A stretch of 47,956 nt of DNA. Origin: Hyphomicrobiales bacterium. Lineage in GTDB: Bacteria > Pseudomonadota > Alphaproteobacteria > Rhizobiales > Beijerinckiaceae. Below the pieces are notes generated by a model. That model saw only the letters and a list, made by a program, of their open reading frames with translations, was not told the origin of the DNA and did no database searches. Numbering within the stretch: position 1 is the first letter of the stretch; the number at the start of each line of letters is the position of its first letter. Below are positions 1-8,675 of the stretch, one piece after another. The position numbers and the translations under genes were made by a program. The stretch covers positions 1 to 47,956 of the forward strand of contig JAIYCE010000063.1 in assembly GCA_027488155.1 (NCBI GenBank). Direction: 5' to 3'.

Positions 1-1365
1 CGGCACGACGGCGATCCGGTCGCGCACTGTTTCGCGATTCGCATCTGTCAGTGCGATGCCATCGACCAGAATGCGGCCCTGCTGTGGATCGTAGAAACGT
101 AGAATCAGTTGCGCCACAGTGCTTTTGCCGGCGCCCGAGGGGCCGACCAATGCAATGCGCTCACCCTTCTTCATCGCAAATGACAGGTCACGCAGCACAT
201 CCGTTTCTGGACGGGTCGGATAGGCGAAGGTCACATTCTCGAAACGCACTGTTCCTTGCGGCGGCTCAGGGAGGGGCACTGGATTGCGCGGCGCCGTGAT
301 GGCCGGTTTCACATCGAGCAATTCGGCGAGGCGGCTTGCTGCGCCTGAGGCGGCGCTGATTTCACTCCATACTTGCGAAAGTTCACCGAGCGCACCTGCG
401 CCAAACACGGCATAGAGTACGAATTGTGAGAGTTCGCCGCCAGTCATCGTCCCGTTCAGAACGTCCTGCGCTCCCCACCACAACACGCCGACGACGGATG
501 CAAAAATTAGAAAGATTGCAACGGCAGTCAGGATTGAGCGTGCGCGCGTCGCATCGCGCGCCGTCGTATAGGCGTTCTCGGACGCTTCGGCGAAATGGCG
601 GCCGGTTTCGCGTTCCGCGTTGAAAGCCTGCATCACGCGTGTCGCGGCCATGGCTTCCGTCGCATAGGCCGATGCGTCGGCGAGCCGATCTTGGGCGAGC
701 CGGGTGCGGCGGCGCACCGAGCGGCCGGAGGCCACGAGTGGCAATACGATGATCGGAATTGTGACGAGGACGAGGCCCGACAGATGCGGGCTCGTATAGA
801 CCATCATGCCGGCGGCACCGAGAAACAACACAAAATTGCGCAGAGCAATCGAGGCTGACGCGCCAAAGGCCGATTTAATCAGTGTTGTGTCGGACGAGAT
901 GCGCGAGACGAGATCGCCTGCGCGCACGCGATCGTAAAAGCCTGCATCGAGACGCAAGAGATGGCTGAACAACGCCGTACGAACATCGGCCACAACCCGT
1001 TCGCCAAGCGTCATCACAAGATAATAACGCGTCGCGCTTGCAGTGGCGAGCACGCCAACAACGATCACCATCATGCCGAAATAGCGGTCGATGAGATCCG
1101 CGCCTTCCGCCGTGAATCCGAAATCGATCATCCGGCGCACGGCCAGCGGGATCACGAGCGTCGCGCCCGACGCGATGACGAGGGCCACAAGCGCGGCCGC
1201 GAGCCGTCCCTTGTAGCGGGTCGCAAAGGGCAAAAGCGGCATCAGTGCCGCGAGCGATGCGCGGTCCTTGGTCTCGGACTTGCCGGCTGTCTTGTTGGCT
1301 TTCTCGCCGGCTGTCTCGCCGTTCGTGGTCTGGCCTTGGATCGGGGGGGCGTTTTCGGGGGTCAT
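1..1365 (-). CDS. ABC exporter, fused permease/ATPase (MsbA-like), partial
   Basis: The first 455 residues are visible and the gene runs off the left edge. It starts at an ATG at 1365. The N-terminus is a charged, low-complexity cytoplasmic stretch of about 45 residues rich in T, G, E and K. A six-helix ABC exporter membrane domain follows, then the start of the nucleotide-binding domain with Walker A GPSGAGKS. The Q-loop, signature and Walker B lie outside the window. Exporters of this half-size type work as homodimers in the inner membrane and move lipids, lipid A or drugs; the substrate cannot be told here. It diverges from rpmE, as in many alphaproteobacteria. No gene symbol is given because MsbA and generic multidrug exporters cannot be separated from this part. 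Confidence 0.88.
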   Translation of the reverse strand, partial: MTPENAPPIQGQTTNGETAGEKANKTAGKSETKDRASLAALMPLLPFATRYKGRLAAALVALVIASGATLVIPLAVRRMIDFGFTAEGADLIDRYFGMMVIVVGVLATASATRYYLVMTLGERVVADVRTALFSHLLRLDAGFYDRVRAGDLVSRISSDTTLIKSAFGASASIALRNFVLFLGAAGMMVYTSPHLSGLVLVTIPIIVLPLVASGRSVRRRTRLAQDRLADASAYATEAMAATRVMQAFNAERETGRHFAEASENAYTTARDATRARSILTAVAIFLIFASVVGVLWWGAQDVLNGTMTGGELSQFVLYAVFGAGALGELSQVWSEISAASGAASRLAELLDVKPAITAPRNPVPLPEPPQGTVRFENVTFAYPTRPETDVLRDLSFAMKKGERIALVGPSGAGKSTVAQLILRFYDPQQGRILVDGIALTDANRETVRDRIAVVP

Positions 1366-1552
1366 GCGTCTCGGCCGAAAGGGAAACGTCGTCCTTATGG
1401 GCGCATTTTTACGAACTTGTCCATGCGGCGTGTTCCCGATGCTTGTCACCTCGGGGCTTCTCCGGTATAGGGGCGCATCCATTTCAGCGGAAAGCCCTGA
1501 GGCGCCCGTTCCGGCGGCCTCTTGGATTGTTCCGGAGACCCGAGGACTGACC

Positions 1553-1780
1553 ATGAAGGCCGAGATTCATCCCGATTACCACACGATCAAGGTCGTCATG
1601 ACGGACGGCACGGAGTTCACCACTCGCTCCACATGGGGCAAGAGCGGCGACACGATGCAGCTCGACATTGACCCGAACACCCATCCGGCTTGGACGGGCG
1701 GAACGCAGCAACTGCTCGATCGCGGTGGCCGTCTGTCGCGCTTCAACAACAAGTTCGCGGGCCTCGGCCTCAAGAAGTAA
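1553..1780 (+). CDS. rpmE: 50S ribosomal protein L31
   Basis: This 75-residue protein matches bacterial L31: an N-terminal [10 protein letters not shown], a central [14 protein letters not shown] and the conserved THPAWTGG segment followed by a basic tail. It has no cysteines, so it is the zinc-free (C-minus) type. The reading frame is open much further upstream, but the ATG at 1553 gives the family's normal N-terminus. L31 bridges the large and small ribosomal subunits. A strong terminator follows directly, so it is probably a single-gene transcript. Confidence 0.97.
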   Translation: MKAEIHPDYHTIKVVMTDGTEFTTRSTWGKSGDTMQLDIDPNTHPAWTGGTQQLLDRGGRLSRFNNKFAGLGLKK

Positions 1781-1805
1781 TCCCGGCCCCTCAGGCTGCG
1801 GTTCG

Positions 1806-1836
1806 AAAAAAAAGCCCCGCTCGCGCGGGGCTTTTC
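1806..1836. terminator. Intrinsic terminator after rpmE (bidirectional)
   Basis: A 7-bp GC stem GCCCCGC/GCGGGGC (1814-1820 with 1825-1831) and a 4-nt loop are flanked by a run of eight A on the left and TTTT on the right. It can end rpmE on the plus strand and rcdA (minus strand, ending at 1884) on the other. Confidence 0.85.
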
Positions 1837-1883
1837 TCGTTGCAGGAGGTTCGCCGCCTTGGGGCGGTCTTCTGGAAACAGGT

Positions 1884-2474
1884 TCAGCGGGCGCCGAAGG
1901 CGTCCGACAGCATCGACCATTGCGCCGCCACACCATTGGTCGGCGGGGTTACCGGCTCGGCCATGCGCGCTGGGCGAGTGTTCAGCAAAGTGTCGATATG
2001 CATCACCCGCTTCTGCAGGCGCAGCGAGCGGGCGGAGAGATCCTGAAGCTGGATTGGAAGTCCTTCGAGGCTGCCAGCATCGAAGCCGCGGTCTTTCTCG
2101 CCCAGCTTTACCTTGGCAAATTGTTGGGTCGCCTGCGGTTGCGTCATCTCGCCTTCGATCACTGCGCGCTGGATCAGGAGCCACGACGCCAACTGCATCA
2201 GCCGCGTGGTAAGACGCATGCTCTCATTGGCATAGGCGAGGGCGGGCATGCGGGTCAGCGTCTTGGCTTCCTCGCGGCCGGGGCCATCGAGATAGGCGGC
2301 CGCTTCCTCGACAAGCGCGATCCCTTCGGCAAACAAGGCCTTGAAACCCTCGGATGAAGCAAAGCTCTGGCCGAAACGGACCGGCTCATTGCGCGGAATG
2401 GCACGCCGCTCATTTGCCGCGCGACTTTTCGTGCGGGCTGGGTCGGCTGCGTTGCGGATTTCGGATTCGATCAT
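1884..2474 (-). CDS. rcdA: RcdA family protein, CtrA-degradation adaptor (DUF1465)
   Basis: This 196-residue protein has the DUF1465/RcdA core. After a variable, charged N-terminus of about 30 residues comes a conserved FGQSFASSEGFKALFAEG-type segment, then VEEAAAYLDG, and a central helix containing ESMRLTTRLMQLASWLL. In Caulobacter, RcdA joins CpdR-primed ClpXP and helps deliver CtrA and other substrates for cell-cycle-timed degradation; homologues are widespread in alphaproteobacteria. It contains no enzyme motif, as expected for an adaptor. The upstream region holds a terminator at 2605-2632, so rcdA must have its own promoter in about 2475-2604. It lies 22 kb from ctrA and 34 kb from sciP. 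The assignment is from family recognition; the function here is inferred. Confidence 0.85.
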   Translation of the reverse strand: MIESEIRNAADPARTKSRAANERRAIPRNEPVRFGQSFASSEGFKALFAEGIALVEEAAAYLDGPGREEAKTLTRMPALAYANESMRLTTRLMQLASWLLIQRAVIEGEMTQPQATQQFAKVKLGEKDRGFDAGSLEGLPIQLQDLSARSLRLQKRVMHIDTLLNTRPARMAEPVTPPTNGVAAQWSMLSDAFGAR

Positions 2475-2602
2475 GGACAGGCCTGAATTGCATCAACGCC
2501 TGCACCTTAGGCACTTCTTTTGCGCCGCGCCTCTTTCACTTCCTATTAAGATTAACGCCGCTGCGACCTGCGTGATGGACGGCGGCCTTGGGCAGGCGGC
2601 CA

Positions 2603-2700
2603 ACAAAAAAGAGCCGCCATTTGCGGCGGCTCCAAGTCTATCGAACAGGGAGGAGTCCACGAGCGGGGGAGAACCGCTCTCTCCGGCGATCTGCGCCGGA
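2603..2700 (-). ncRNA. Candidate small RNA with anti-Shine-Dalgarno motifs
   Basis: Reading the minus strand from 2700, a 7-bp hairpin TCCGGCG/CGCCGGA (2682-2700) is followed by a 6-bp hairpin GAGCGG/CCGCTC whose loop is TTCTCCC. Next come an unpaired stretch containing GACTCCTCCCTG (about 2647-2658) and an 8-bp terminator hairpin with a T6 tail. A further small hairpin, GAGAC/GTCTC, sits just upstream at 2703-2717. The layout resembles rhizobial trans-acting sRNAs that expose CCUCC motifs. A perfect CtrA box lies just upstream. The start at about 2700 is a guess from a weak -10-like CAAAAT at about 2707-2712. The alternative is that this is only the 3' UTR of the DUF1192 mRNA. Confidence 0.5.
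2605..2632 (-). terminator. Intrinsic terminator, minus strand
   Basis: Stem GAGCCGCC/GGCGGCTC (2611-2618 with 2625-2632), 6-nt loop, followed on the minus strand by TTTTTTG. This strong terminator lies between the DUF1192 gene and rcdA, separates their transcripts, and would form the 3' end of the candidate sRNA. Confidence 0.88.
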
Positions 2701-2724
2701 TTGAGACATTTTGTCTCGAAACAC

Positions 2725-2739
2725 TTAACCTAACGTTAA
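2725..2739. promoter_or_regulatory. Perfect CtrA box TTAA-N7-TTAA
   Basis: TTAA at 2725-2728 and TTAA at 2736-2739 are separated by exactly 7 bp, which is the full CtrA consensus. It is the only perfect copy I found in the window. It overlaps the stop codon of the DUF1192 gene and lies upstream of the candidate sRNA, with rcdA further downstream on the same strand. Confidence 0.55.
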
Positions 2740-2939
2740 GAGCGGGCCTTGAAGACGCTTTCAGCCGATTGCTTCGATGCTTCCTTCGCCAGCTTTGCAG
2801 CCTCGAGCCGTAATATCTCGGTTTTGAGGAGCGCGATCCGTTCAGCCAACTCATCGACGGACAAGGTCGCCAGATCCTGACCGATCTCATGGGTGAGAGG
2901 CTTTTTGGCGGGTTTTTCGTCTCCAAACGGGTCGAACAT
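2736..2939 (-). CDS. DUF1192 family small protein
   Basis: This 67-residue protein starts MFDPFGDE, carries the conserved THEIGQDL and LSVDELAERIALLK segments, and ends in a predicted coiled coil (LKTEILRLEAAKLAKEASKQ) and SAESVFK. This is the typical DUF1192 layout. An upstream in-frame ATG at 2960 would add seven basic residues; the start at 2939 is preferred because it gives the family's usual N-terminus. Function is unknown. The long amphipathic helix suggests a small oligomeric or partner-binding protein. It is divergently arranged with trcR, as in relatives, and its 3' end overlaps a perfect CtrA box. Confidence 0.8.
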   Translation of the reverse strand: MFDPFGDEKPAKKPLTHEIGQDLATLSVDELAERIALLKTEILRLEAAKLAKEASKQSAESVFKARS

Positions 2940-2996
2940 CGTCTTTGTCTTCCTTCCCATTGCATGCTGAGGCTGGCCCGCTCATGCCAAGCTCCA

Positions 2997-3026
2997 TTGG
3001 ACAGCCGCGTGTGATCGTCCTATATT
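2997..3026 (+). promoter_or_regulatory. Candidate sigma-70-type promoter of trcR
   Basis: TATATT at 3021-3026 is a good -10. TTGGAC at 2997-3002 is a weak -35 at an 18-bp spacing. Transcription would begin near 3033, giving a 5' UTR of about 100 nt that contains two hairpins. Confidence 0.35.
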
Positions 3027-3057
3027 CCGCTCAACCCCGTCAATTTGGCCTGCCGGG

Positions 3058-3106
3058 GCTCCGGCCGAAAGGTCCGGCCGGAGCGCGAGAGCCTTTGCGT
3101 GCTCTC
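3058..3106 (+). promoter_or_regulatory. Two tandem hairpins in the trcR 5' leader
   Basis: Stem one is GCTCCGGCC/GGCCGGAGC (3058-3066 with 3076-3084), 9 perfect base pairs. Stem two is GAGAGC/GCTCTC (3087-3092 with 3101-3106). Neither is followed by a T-run, so they are not a classical terminator. They end 29 nt before the trcR start codon. Confidence 0.5.
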
Positions 3107-3134
3107 CGGCATAAGGCCGCCATGGAGACAGACT

Positions 3135-3833
3135 ATGAGCACCGGTCCCCTGATGCCGAAAGCCACTGCCGTGTGGCTTGTCGACAATACCGCTCTGACG
3201 TTCGATCAGATCGCCGATTTCTGCAAACTGCACCCGCTTGAGGTGAAGGGCATTGCGGATGGCGAAGTGGCGGCAGGAATCAAAGGGCAAGATCCTGTTT
3301 CGGCTGGCCAGCTCACGCGCGATGAAATCGCCAAGGCGGAAGCAGACACGCATTATCGGTTGAAGCTGTCCACTTCGGCGGTGTCGCTTCCTGACGCTAA
3401 GCGTAAGAAGGGTCCGCGCTATACGCCTTTGTCGCGTCGCCATGATCGTCCTAATGCCATTTTGTGGCTGTTGCGCAGCCATCCCGAGCTGAAAGACGCG
3501 CAGATCATGCGTTTGGTTGGCACGACCAAGACGACGATCCAACAGATTCGGGACCGTACCCATTGGAACACTGCGGCGCTGTCGCCGCTTGATCCGGTGA
3601 CGCTTGGTCTATGCTCGCAGATTGATCTCGATTTCGAAGTCGCGCGCGCTGCCAAGGAAAAGCCGGTTGTGCGCGACGATGCCGGCCAGACGCTGCTTCC
3701 GGCCGAACTGACGACGGCGAAGGAAGAGGTCGGTGTACCATTCTCAGGCCTCACCGCGCCGAAGGAAAAGGAAGAAAAGATCGACGTCGATTCGGTCTTC
3801 GCCAAGCTCAAATCGTTGAAAACCGACGATTGA
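3135..3833 (+). CDS. trcR: TrcR family cell-cycle transcriptional regulator (DUF1013)
   Basis: This 232-residue protein belongs to the DUF1013 family, which current annotation calls TrcR. It has the conserved N-terminus KATAVWLVDNTALTFDQIA, a first helix-turn-helix-like region (QIADFCKLHPLEVKGIADGE), a basic linker KRKKGPRYTPLSRRHDRP, and a second sigma-like HTH region (AILWLLRSHPELKDAQIMRL, then GTTKTTIQQIRDRTHWN). The C-terminal 60 residues are acidic and variable. The frame is open to 3045, but the ATG at 3135 has GGAG 8 nt upstream and gives the family N-terminus. Relatives are conserved across alphaproteobacteria and linked to cell-cycle control; the target genes here are unknown. It is the first gene of a plus-strand run and lies 100 bp before pal. 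Confidence 0.85.
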   Translation: MSTGPLMPKATAVWLVDNTALTFDQIADFCKLHPLEVKGIADGEVAAGIKGQDPVSAGQLTRDEIAKAEADTHYRLKLSTSAVSLPDAKRKKGPRYTPLSRRHDRPNAILWLLRSHPELKDAQIMRLVGTTKTTIQQIRDRTHWNTAALSPLDPVTLGLCSQIDLDFEVARAAKEKPVVRDDAGQTLLPAELTTAKEEVGVPFSGLTAPKEKEEKIDVDSVFAKLKSLKTDD

Positions 3834-3934
3834 GAGGCATTTTGACGCGTTCCGGCCGTGCGGTCGTTACCTTCGATTAACCTAAAGGCGTTAAGTCAGG
3901 CGTCAGTATCGAGTTTGTTCGCAGGACAGAAACC

Positions 3935-4465
3935 ATGACCTTCGCCATGACCCGCACCGGCCGGCTTTCGAAAATCGCAGTGGCAGCCGTCTTCGCCATG
4001 ATGCTTGCGGCTTGCTCGTCCAATAAGACGGATGACCTTTCTGGCAATCCGTCAGGTGCGTTCGGGGCCGGTGGCGCTGGCGGCATTGCCACACCCGGCA
4101 GCGCACAGGATTTCGTGGTCAATGTTGGCGACCGCGTCTTCTTCGAGAGTGACTCATCCGACCTGACCTCGACCGCGACGACCACGCTCGACAAGCAGGC
4201 TCAGTGGCTCAATCAATATCCGAAATACGCGATTACGGTCGAAGGCCATGCCGACGAGCGCGGAACACGCGAATACAATTTCGCCCTCGGTGCACGCCGT
4301 GCGCAGGCAGCGCGCGACTATCTCGTTTCGCGCGGCGTCAACGCCGGTCGGATCAAGACGATCTCTTATGGCAAGGAACGTCCGGTTGCGGTCTGCGACG
4401 ACATTTCCTGCTGGGCGCAGAACCGTCGCGCTGTGACCGTTCTGGGTGGCCAGGCCGGGATGTAA
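3935..4465 (+). CDS. pal: Peptidoglycan-associated lipoprotein Pal
   Basis: This 176-residue outer-membrane lipoprotein has a lipobox LAAC with Cys27, a Gly/Ala-rich linker (about 45-55) and a C-terminal OmpA-like domain containing VEGHADERGTREYN, the peptidoglycan-binding signature, and a terminal QNRRAV. Pal anchors the Tol-Pal complex to the wall and drives outer-membrane constriction at division. The start at 3935 has AGGA 8 nt upstream; an in-frame ATG at 3947 is possible. cpoB follows 79 bp downstream, but tolQ, tolR, tolA and tolB, which usually precede pal, are not here; trcR takes that place. Confidence 0.95.
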   Translation: MTFAMTRTGRLSKIAVAAVFAMMLAACSSNKTDDLSGNPSGAFGAGGAGGIATPGSAQDFVVNVGDRVFFESDSSDLTSTATTTLDKQAQWLNQYPKYAITVEGHADERGTREYNFALGARRAQAARDYLVSRGVNAGRIKTISYGKERPVAVCDDISCWAQNRRAVTVLGGQAGM

Positions 4466-4544
4466 TCCCGCCATATTTTGGCCGGGGACACGATTATGGT
4501 AAGCGGCGGGTCGATCTTGACCCGTCCGCGAACGAGCCAGTCCG

Positions 4545-5468
4545 ATGCGCCGCTTTCTCCTTACTGCCAGTCTAACCGCCCTTCTGGCCACGCCTGCCTT
4601 TGCGCAGGACGTGTCTGATCTCCTCGTTCGACTGAACCGGCTGGAATCGCAGGTCCGGCAATTGTCCGGCCAGAATGAGCAGTTGCAGTTCGAGAACAAG
4701 CGTCTCTCGGAGCAACTCGCGAAATTCCAGAAGGATGTCGAGTTCCGTTTCCAAGATTTGCAACCGGGCGCAAAGCCGGGTGCAGCGCCTGCGAACGCCA
4801 AGCCCGCATCTCCACCCCCGCCAGCAGCCGCAGGCCAGAAGCGCTCCGATGCGTTTGATCCTGCCGCGCAACCAGGCGCGCCGGGCGCGCCGCAATCGCT
4901 TGGCGTCGCCGATATCATCGCCAAGGACACACAGACTGCGCCGTCGCAGCCGCTCGATCTGAATGCGATGCGGCCGGGTGGTTCGGTCGCCCAAGCTGCG
5001 CCGCAGACGACATCGTCAATCATTCCACAAGGCGCTTTGCCGGCGCGCGTCCAGGGCATGAACCCAGCAACGCCAGCCGCCGTGCAGCCTAGTGTCGATG
5101 CGTATGAAAACGGCATGGCCTTGATGAGTGCGCGCCAATACCAGCAGGCGGAAATGGCGTTCCGGCAATTTCTGACCGCCAATCCGCGCTCGCCAAATGT
5201 GTCGAACGCGCATTTTTGGCTCGGCGAATCCTATCTCAAGCGCAATCTTTATACGGATGCGGCTGAACACTATTTGAAGATCTATCAATCCTATCCACAG
5301 TCGAAGGTTGCGCCCGAGGCGCTGGTGAAACTTGCCGTCTCTCTGCGTGGTTTGGGACAGAAACAACAGGCCTGCGCGACGTTGGCCGAAGTCGGTCGCA
5401 AATATCCGAACGCATCGAGTGAGGTGCGTGGCGCGGTCGATCGCGAACAGAAACGCGCTGACTGCTAA
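4545..5468 (+). CDS. cpoB: Tol-Pal associated periplasmic protein CpoB (YbgF)
   Basis: This 307-residue protein has a signal peptide cleaved near AFA-QD (residues 19-22). A coiled-coil trimerisation region (about 25-75) is followed by a Pro/Ala-rich linker (about 78-180) and a C-terminal TPR domain starting near VDAYENGMALMSARQYQQAE. The linker is long compared with E. coli CpoB, as is usual in alphaproteobacteria. CpoB coordinates peptidoglycan synthesis with Tol-Pal-driven outer-membrane constriction. Its position directly after pal supports the call. The stop is 1 bp before the tilS start codon, so cpoB and tilS are probably co-translated. Confidence 0.93.
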   Translation: MRRFLLTASLTALLATPAFAQDVSDLLVRLNRLESQVRQLSGQNEQLQFENKRLSEQLAKFQKDVEFRFQDLQPGAKPGAAPANAKPASPPPPAAAGQKRSDAFDPAAQPGAPGAPQSLGVADIIAKDTQTAPSQPLDLNAMRPGGSVAQAAPQTTSSIIPQGALPARVQGMNPATPAAVQPSVDAYENGMALMSARQYQQAEMAFRQFLTANPRSPNVSNAHFWLGESYLKRNLYTDAAEHYLKIYQSYPQSKVAPEALVKLAVSLRGLGQKQQACATLAEVGRKYPNASSEVRGAVDREQKRADC

Positions 5469-5469
5469 G

Positions 5470-6474
5470 ATGAGCGCCGCTGCTCCCCTCGGCGAGGCGG
5501 AGATCGCGGCGCTGTTTGAGCCGCTTAATGCGTTCGGGCATGTGTTGGCGGCTGTTTCAGGTGGCTCCGATTCCATGGCCTTGATGGGACTTCTGGCCCA
5601 ATGGGCGCGTGCGCAGCCCCATCTGACACTCTCGATTGCGACGGTCGATCACGGTTTTCGCCCTGAGGCGCGGGCCGAAGCGGAGTTCGTCGCGCAGACG
5701 GCGGCGGCTCTCGGTCTCTCCTGCACGATCCTTACCCGCGAAGGACCGGTGCCGGACAGTGGGTTGCAGGAAGCGGCGCGCGAAGCGCGTTACGATCTGC
5801 TCTATGGATGCGCCCGCGCTATCGATGCGCGGGTCTTGGTCACGGCGCATCACGCCGACGATCAGGCTGAAACGGTTCTGATGCGGCTTTGTCATGCGTC
5901 GGGTCCCAGTGGGCTTGCGGGGATGCGATCGGATATGCCGCGTGGTGCGGTAACGCTGATGCGGCCTTTCCTCAATGTGCCGAAAGCGCGTCTGGCTGCG
6001 AGCCTTGTGGAACTTGGGCTTGAGAGCCTCAACGATCCCTCCAATGCCGATCCGCGGTTCGAGCGGGTGCGGCTGCGGCACTTGGGAGATGTTTTGGCCG
6101 GATTCGGCCTCACCCGCGAAAGGCTCGGGCTTTTGGCCAAGCGGGCGGCCCGCGCCGATGCCGCACTTGACCGGGCGGCGGAGACCGCTTTCGTCCGCCA
6201 TCGCCTTGCGGGCCCCAACGGAATGGCCTTTGCAGGAACTTTGTTCGGCGAACCGCGCGAGATCATCCTGCGGGTTTTGGCCAAAGGCCTTGCCCGCACC
6301 GTTTCGGATCGGCAAGTGCGTCTGGAACGCCTCGAGGACCTGACGGAGGCTCTTTGTCGGGCTTATGGCCGCCGGGAGACGCTTGGCCGGACATTGGGCG
6401 GGGCGGTCGTGCGCTTGAGCCCGGCGGGGTGGCTCAGTCTCGATGCTGAGGGGTCGCGGGGCGGTCAGGGCTGA
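5470..6474 (+). CDS. tilS: tRNA(Ile)-lysidine synthase TilS
   Basis: This 334-residue enzyme has the PP-loop ATP pyrophosphatase motif SGGSDS at residues 30-35, followed by a conserved VDHGFR and a TAHHADDQAET segment, all typical of the TilS catalytic domain. It ligates lysine to C34 of tRNA-Ile(CAU), switching it from AUG to AUA decoding. The protein is shorter than E. coli TilS, as in many alphaproteobacteria, with a reduced C-terminal region. The start at 5470, one base after the cpoB stop, gives the family N-terminus; the frame is open further upstream inside cpoB. tRNA-Met(CAU), which TilS must discriminate against, is also encoded in this window (41181-41257). Confidence 0.94.
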   Translation: MSAAAPLGEAEIAALFEPLNAFGHVLAAVSGGSDSMALMGLLAQWARAQPHLTLSIATVDHGFRPEARAEAEFVAQTAAALGLSCTILTREGPVPDSGLQEAAREARYDLLYGCARAIDARVLVTAHHADDQAETVLMRLCHASGPSGLAGMRSDMPRGAVTLMRPFLNVPKARLAASLVELGLESLNDPSNADPRFERVRLRHLGDVLAGFGLTRERLGLLAKRAARADAALDRAAETAFVRHRLAGPNGMAFAGTLFGEPREIILRVLAKGLARTVSDRQVRLERLEDLTEALCRAYGRRETLGRTLGGAVVRLSPAGWLSLDAEGSRGGQG

Positions 6475-6609
6475 GACACAGCGCGGCTTGTTTACGCATA
6501 TTGACCTTTTCCGCAGGCGTTCCCTTGGCAATTGCGGTTACGACACTTAAATCTAGGCTTCCACTCCTCTCCCTCGCCGTGCGGGGGACGACCACGGTTG
6601 ACCGGTCTC

Positions 6610-8532
6610 ATGAACCCCAATGTCAGGAATTTCGCGCTCTGGGTCATCATCATTCTGTTGGTGCTGGCGCTTGTCACGCTTTTCCAGAATCCGAGCCAGC
6701 GCAGCGCGTCAGCTGATGTGTCCTACAGCCAGTTCTTGCAGGATGTAGATGCAGGCCGTGTCACCTCTGTCCAAATTGCAGGCCCCGAGATCCACGGAAC
6801 TCTGTCGGATGGTCGCTCGTTCCAGACCTATTCGCCGAACGATCCGACACTCGTGCAGAAGCTCTCGCAGAAGGGCGTAAATTTCTCCGCGAAGCCGCAG
6901 AATGAATCCATGCCTTGGTTCCTCGCTCTGCTGATCAACTGGCTGCCAATGATCGTGCTGCTTGCGGCATGGATTTTCTTGTCGCGCCAGATGCAGGGCG
7001 GAGCCGGAAAAGCGATGGGCTTTGGCAAGTCGAAAGCCAAACTGCTCAACGAAGCGCATGGCCGCGTGACGTTTGATGACGTTGCCGGTGTCGACGAAGC
7101 GAAGGAAGATCTGCAGGAGATCGTCGAGTTCTTGCGCGATCCGCAGAAGTTCCAGCGCCTTGGCGGTCGCATTCCGCGCGGTGTGTTGCTCGTCGGCCCT
7201 CCGGGCACGGGTAAGACGTTGATCGCGCGTGCGGTGGCGGGCGAAGCGAATGTGCCGTTCTTCACCATCTCGGGTTCCGACTTCGTCGAAATGTTCGTTG
7301 GCGTCGGCGCGAGCCGCGTGCGCGACATGTTTGATCAGGCGAAGAAGAACGCACCTTGCATCATCTTCATCGACGAAATCGATGCGGTCGGCCGTCATCG
7401 CGGTGCCGGCTTGGGCGGCGGCAATGATGAGCGCGAACAGACGCTCAACCAATTGCTCGTCGAGATGGATGGCTTCGAAGCGAATGAAGGCATCATCATC
7501 ATTGCGGCGACGAACCGTCCCGACGTTCTCGATCCGGCGCTGCTGCGTCCGGGCCGTTTCGATCGTCAGATCGTCGTTCCCAACCCTGACGTGTCAGGCC
7601 GCGAAAGAATCCTCAAGGTTCATGTCCGTAAGGTTCCGCTCGCGCCCGATGTCGATCTCAAGGTGATCGCGCGCGGCACTCCCGGCTTCTCGGGTGCGGA
7701 TTTGATGAACCTCGTCAACGAAGCCGCTTTGCTCGCCGCGCGGCGCGGCAAACGCATCGTTACGCGTGCGGAATTCGAAGACGCCAAGGACAAGGTGATG
7801 ATGGGTGCGGAGCGTCGCTCGCTCGCGCTCAGCGAAGATGAAAAGCGTCTCACCGCTTATCACGAAGCTGGTCACGCCATTGTCGCGCTCAATGTCCCTG
7901 CGACCGACCCTGTACATAAGGCGACGATCATTCCGCGCGGTCGTGCACTAGGCATGGTCATGCAATTGCCTGAGCGCGATAAGCTTTCCATGAGCTTCGA
8001 GCAGATGACATCGCGTCTCGCGATTATGATGGGTGGCCGCATTGCGGAAGAGATGATCTTTGGCAAGGTCAAAGTGACATCTGGCGCGCAGAGCGACATC
8101 GAGCAGGCCACGCGCCTTGCGCGCATGATGGTGACGCGCTGGGGCTTCTCGCCGGAACTCGGCACCGTAGCTTACGGCGAAAATCAGGAAGAAGTGTTCC
8201 TTGGCATGTCGGTAGGTCGCCAACAGAACATTTCCGAGTCAACCGCTCAGAAAATCGATGCCGAAGTTCGCCGCCTGGTGGAAGAAGGTTTCGAAGAAGC
8301 CCGCCGGATTCTGACAGAGAAGCGCGATGCGCTCGAAATCTTGGCCAAGGGCCTTCTCGAATATGAGACGCTCTCTGGCGATGAGATCAAGGATCTGATC
8401 AACGGTAAGCCGCCGGTGCGTGACACCGATGAAGAGCCGCCAAGGTCATCCCCGGCGGTTCCGACTGCCGGCAAGGGTCGCCCGCGCGGCGCACCCGATG
8501 CGGGCAACGGCCTCGAGCCACAGCCCTCTTAA
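6610..8532 (+). CDS. ftsH: ATP-dependent zinc metalloprotease FtsH
   Basis: This 640-residue protein has a first membrane helix (about 9-25), a periplasmic domain (about 27-100) and a second helix (about 103-124). The AAA+ domain follows, with Walker A GPPGTGKT at 196-203, Walker B IIFIDEID at 251-258 and the second region of homology [18 protein letters not shown]. The M41 protease domain has the zinc motif HEAGH at 418-422. The C-terminus is Pro-rich and variable. FtsH degrades membrane proteins and regulators such as RpoH, which is also encoded here. The ATG at 6610 gives the normal membrane-first N-terminus, although the frame is open to 6532. A terminator follows. Confidence 0.98.
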   Translation: MNPNVRNFALWVIIILLVLALVTLFQNPSQRSASADVSYSQFLQDVDAGRVTSVQIAGPEIHGTLSDGRSFQTYSPNDPTLVQKLSQKGVNFSAKPQNESMPWFLALLINWLPMIVLLAAWIFLSRQMQGGAGKAMGFGKSKAKLLNEAHGRVTFDDVAGVDEAKEDLQEIVEFLRDPQKFQRLGGRIPRGVLLVGPPGTGKTLIARAVAGEANVPFFTISGSDFVEMFVGVGASRVRDMFDQAKKNAPCIIFIDEIDAVGRHRGAGLGGGNDEREQTLNQLLVEMDGFEANEGIIIIAATNRPDVLDPALLRPGRFDRQIVVPNPDVSGRERILKVHVRKVPLAPDVDLKVIARGTPGFSGADLMNLVNEAALLAARRGKRIVTRAEFEDAKDKVMMGAERRSLALSEDEKRLTAYHEAGHAIVALNVPATDPVHKATIIPRGRALGMVMQLPERDKLSMSFEQMTSRLAIMMGGRIAEEMIFGKVKVTSGAQSDIEQATRLARMMVTRWGFSPELGTVAYGENQEEVFLGMSVGRQQNISESTAQKIDAEVRRLVEEGFEEARRILTEKRDALEILAKGLLEYETLSGDEIKDLINGKPPVRDTDEEPPRSSPAVPTAGKGRPRGAPDAGNGLEPQPS

Positions 8533-8537
8533 GTGAT

Positions 8538-8565
8538 AACGCCCGGCCTTAAGCCGGGCGTTTTC
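8538..8565 (+). terminator. Intrinsic terminator after ftsH
   Basis: Stem ACGCCCGGC/GCCGGGCGT, 5-nt loop CTTAA (8548-8552), followed by TTTTCG. It separates ftsH from glmM. Confidence 0.88.
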
Positions 8566-8675
8566 GTTAAGGGCACGGTTACCAATCGTTATATTTCTTG
8601 ATCCCGGGGTACCGCCACGCGAGCGGGATCGTTTGTTATACAGAACCGGCCAGCAGGACGGGGCAGGGGAACGCG

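Noticed and set aside
3877-3894. TTAA-N10-TTAA upstream of pal as a CtrA box
   Set aside because: The spacing is 10 bp, not 7, so it does not fit the full CtrA site; only half-sites can be claimed.
4154-5182. Long open frame (342 codons) on the minus strand opposite pal and cpoB
   Set aside because: It lies antisense to two well-supported genes, has a Cys/Arg-rich composition typical of shadow frames in GC-rich DNA, and matches no family.
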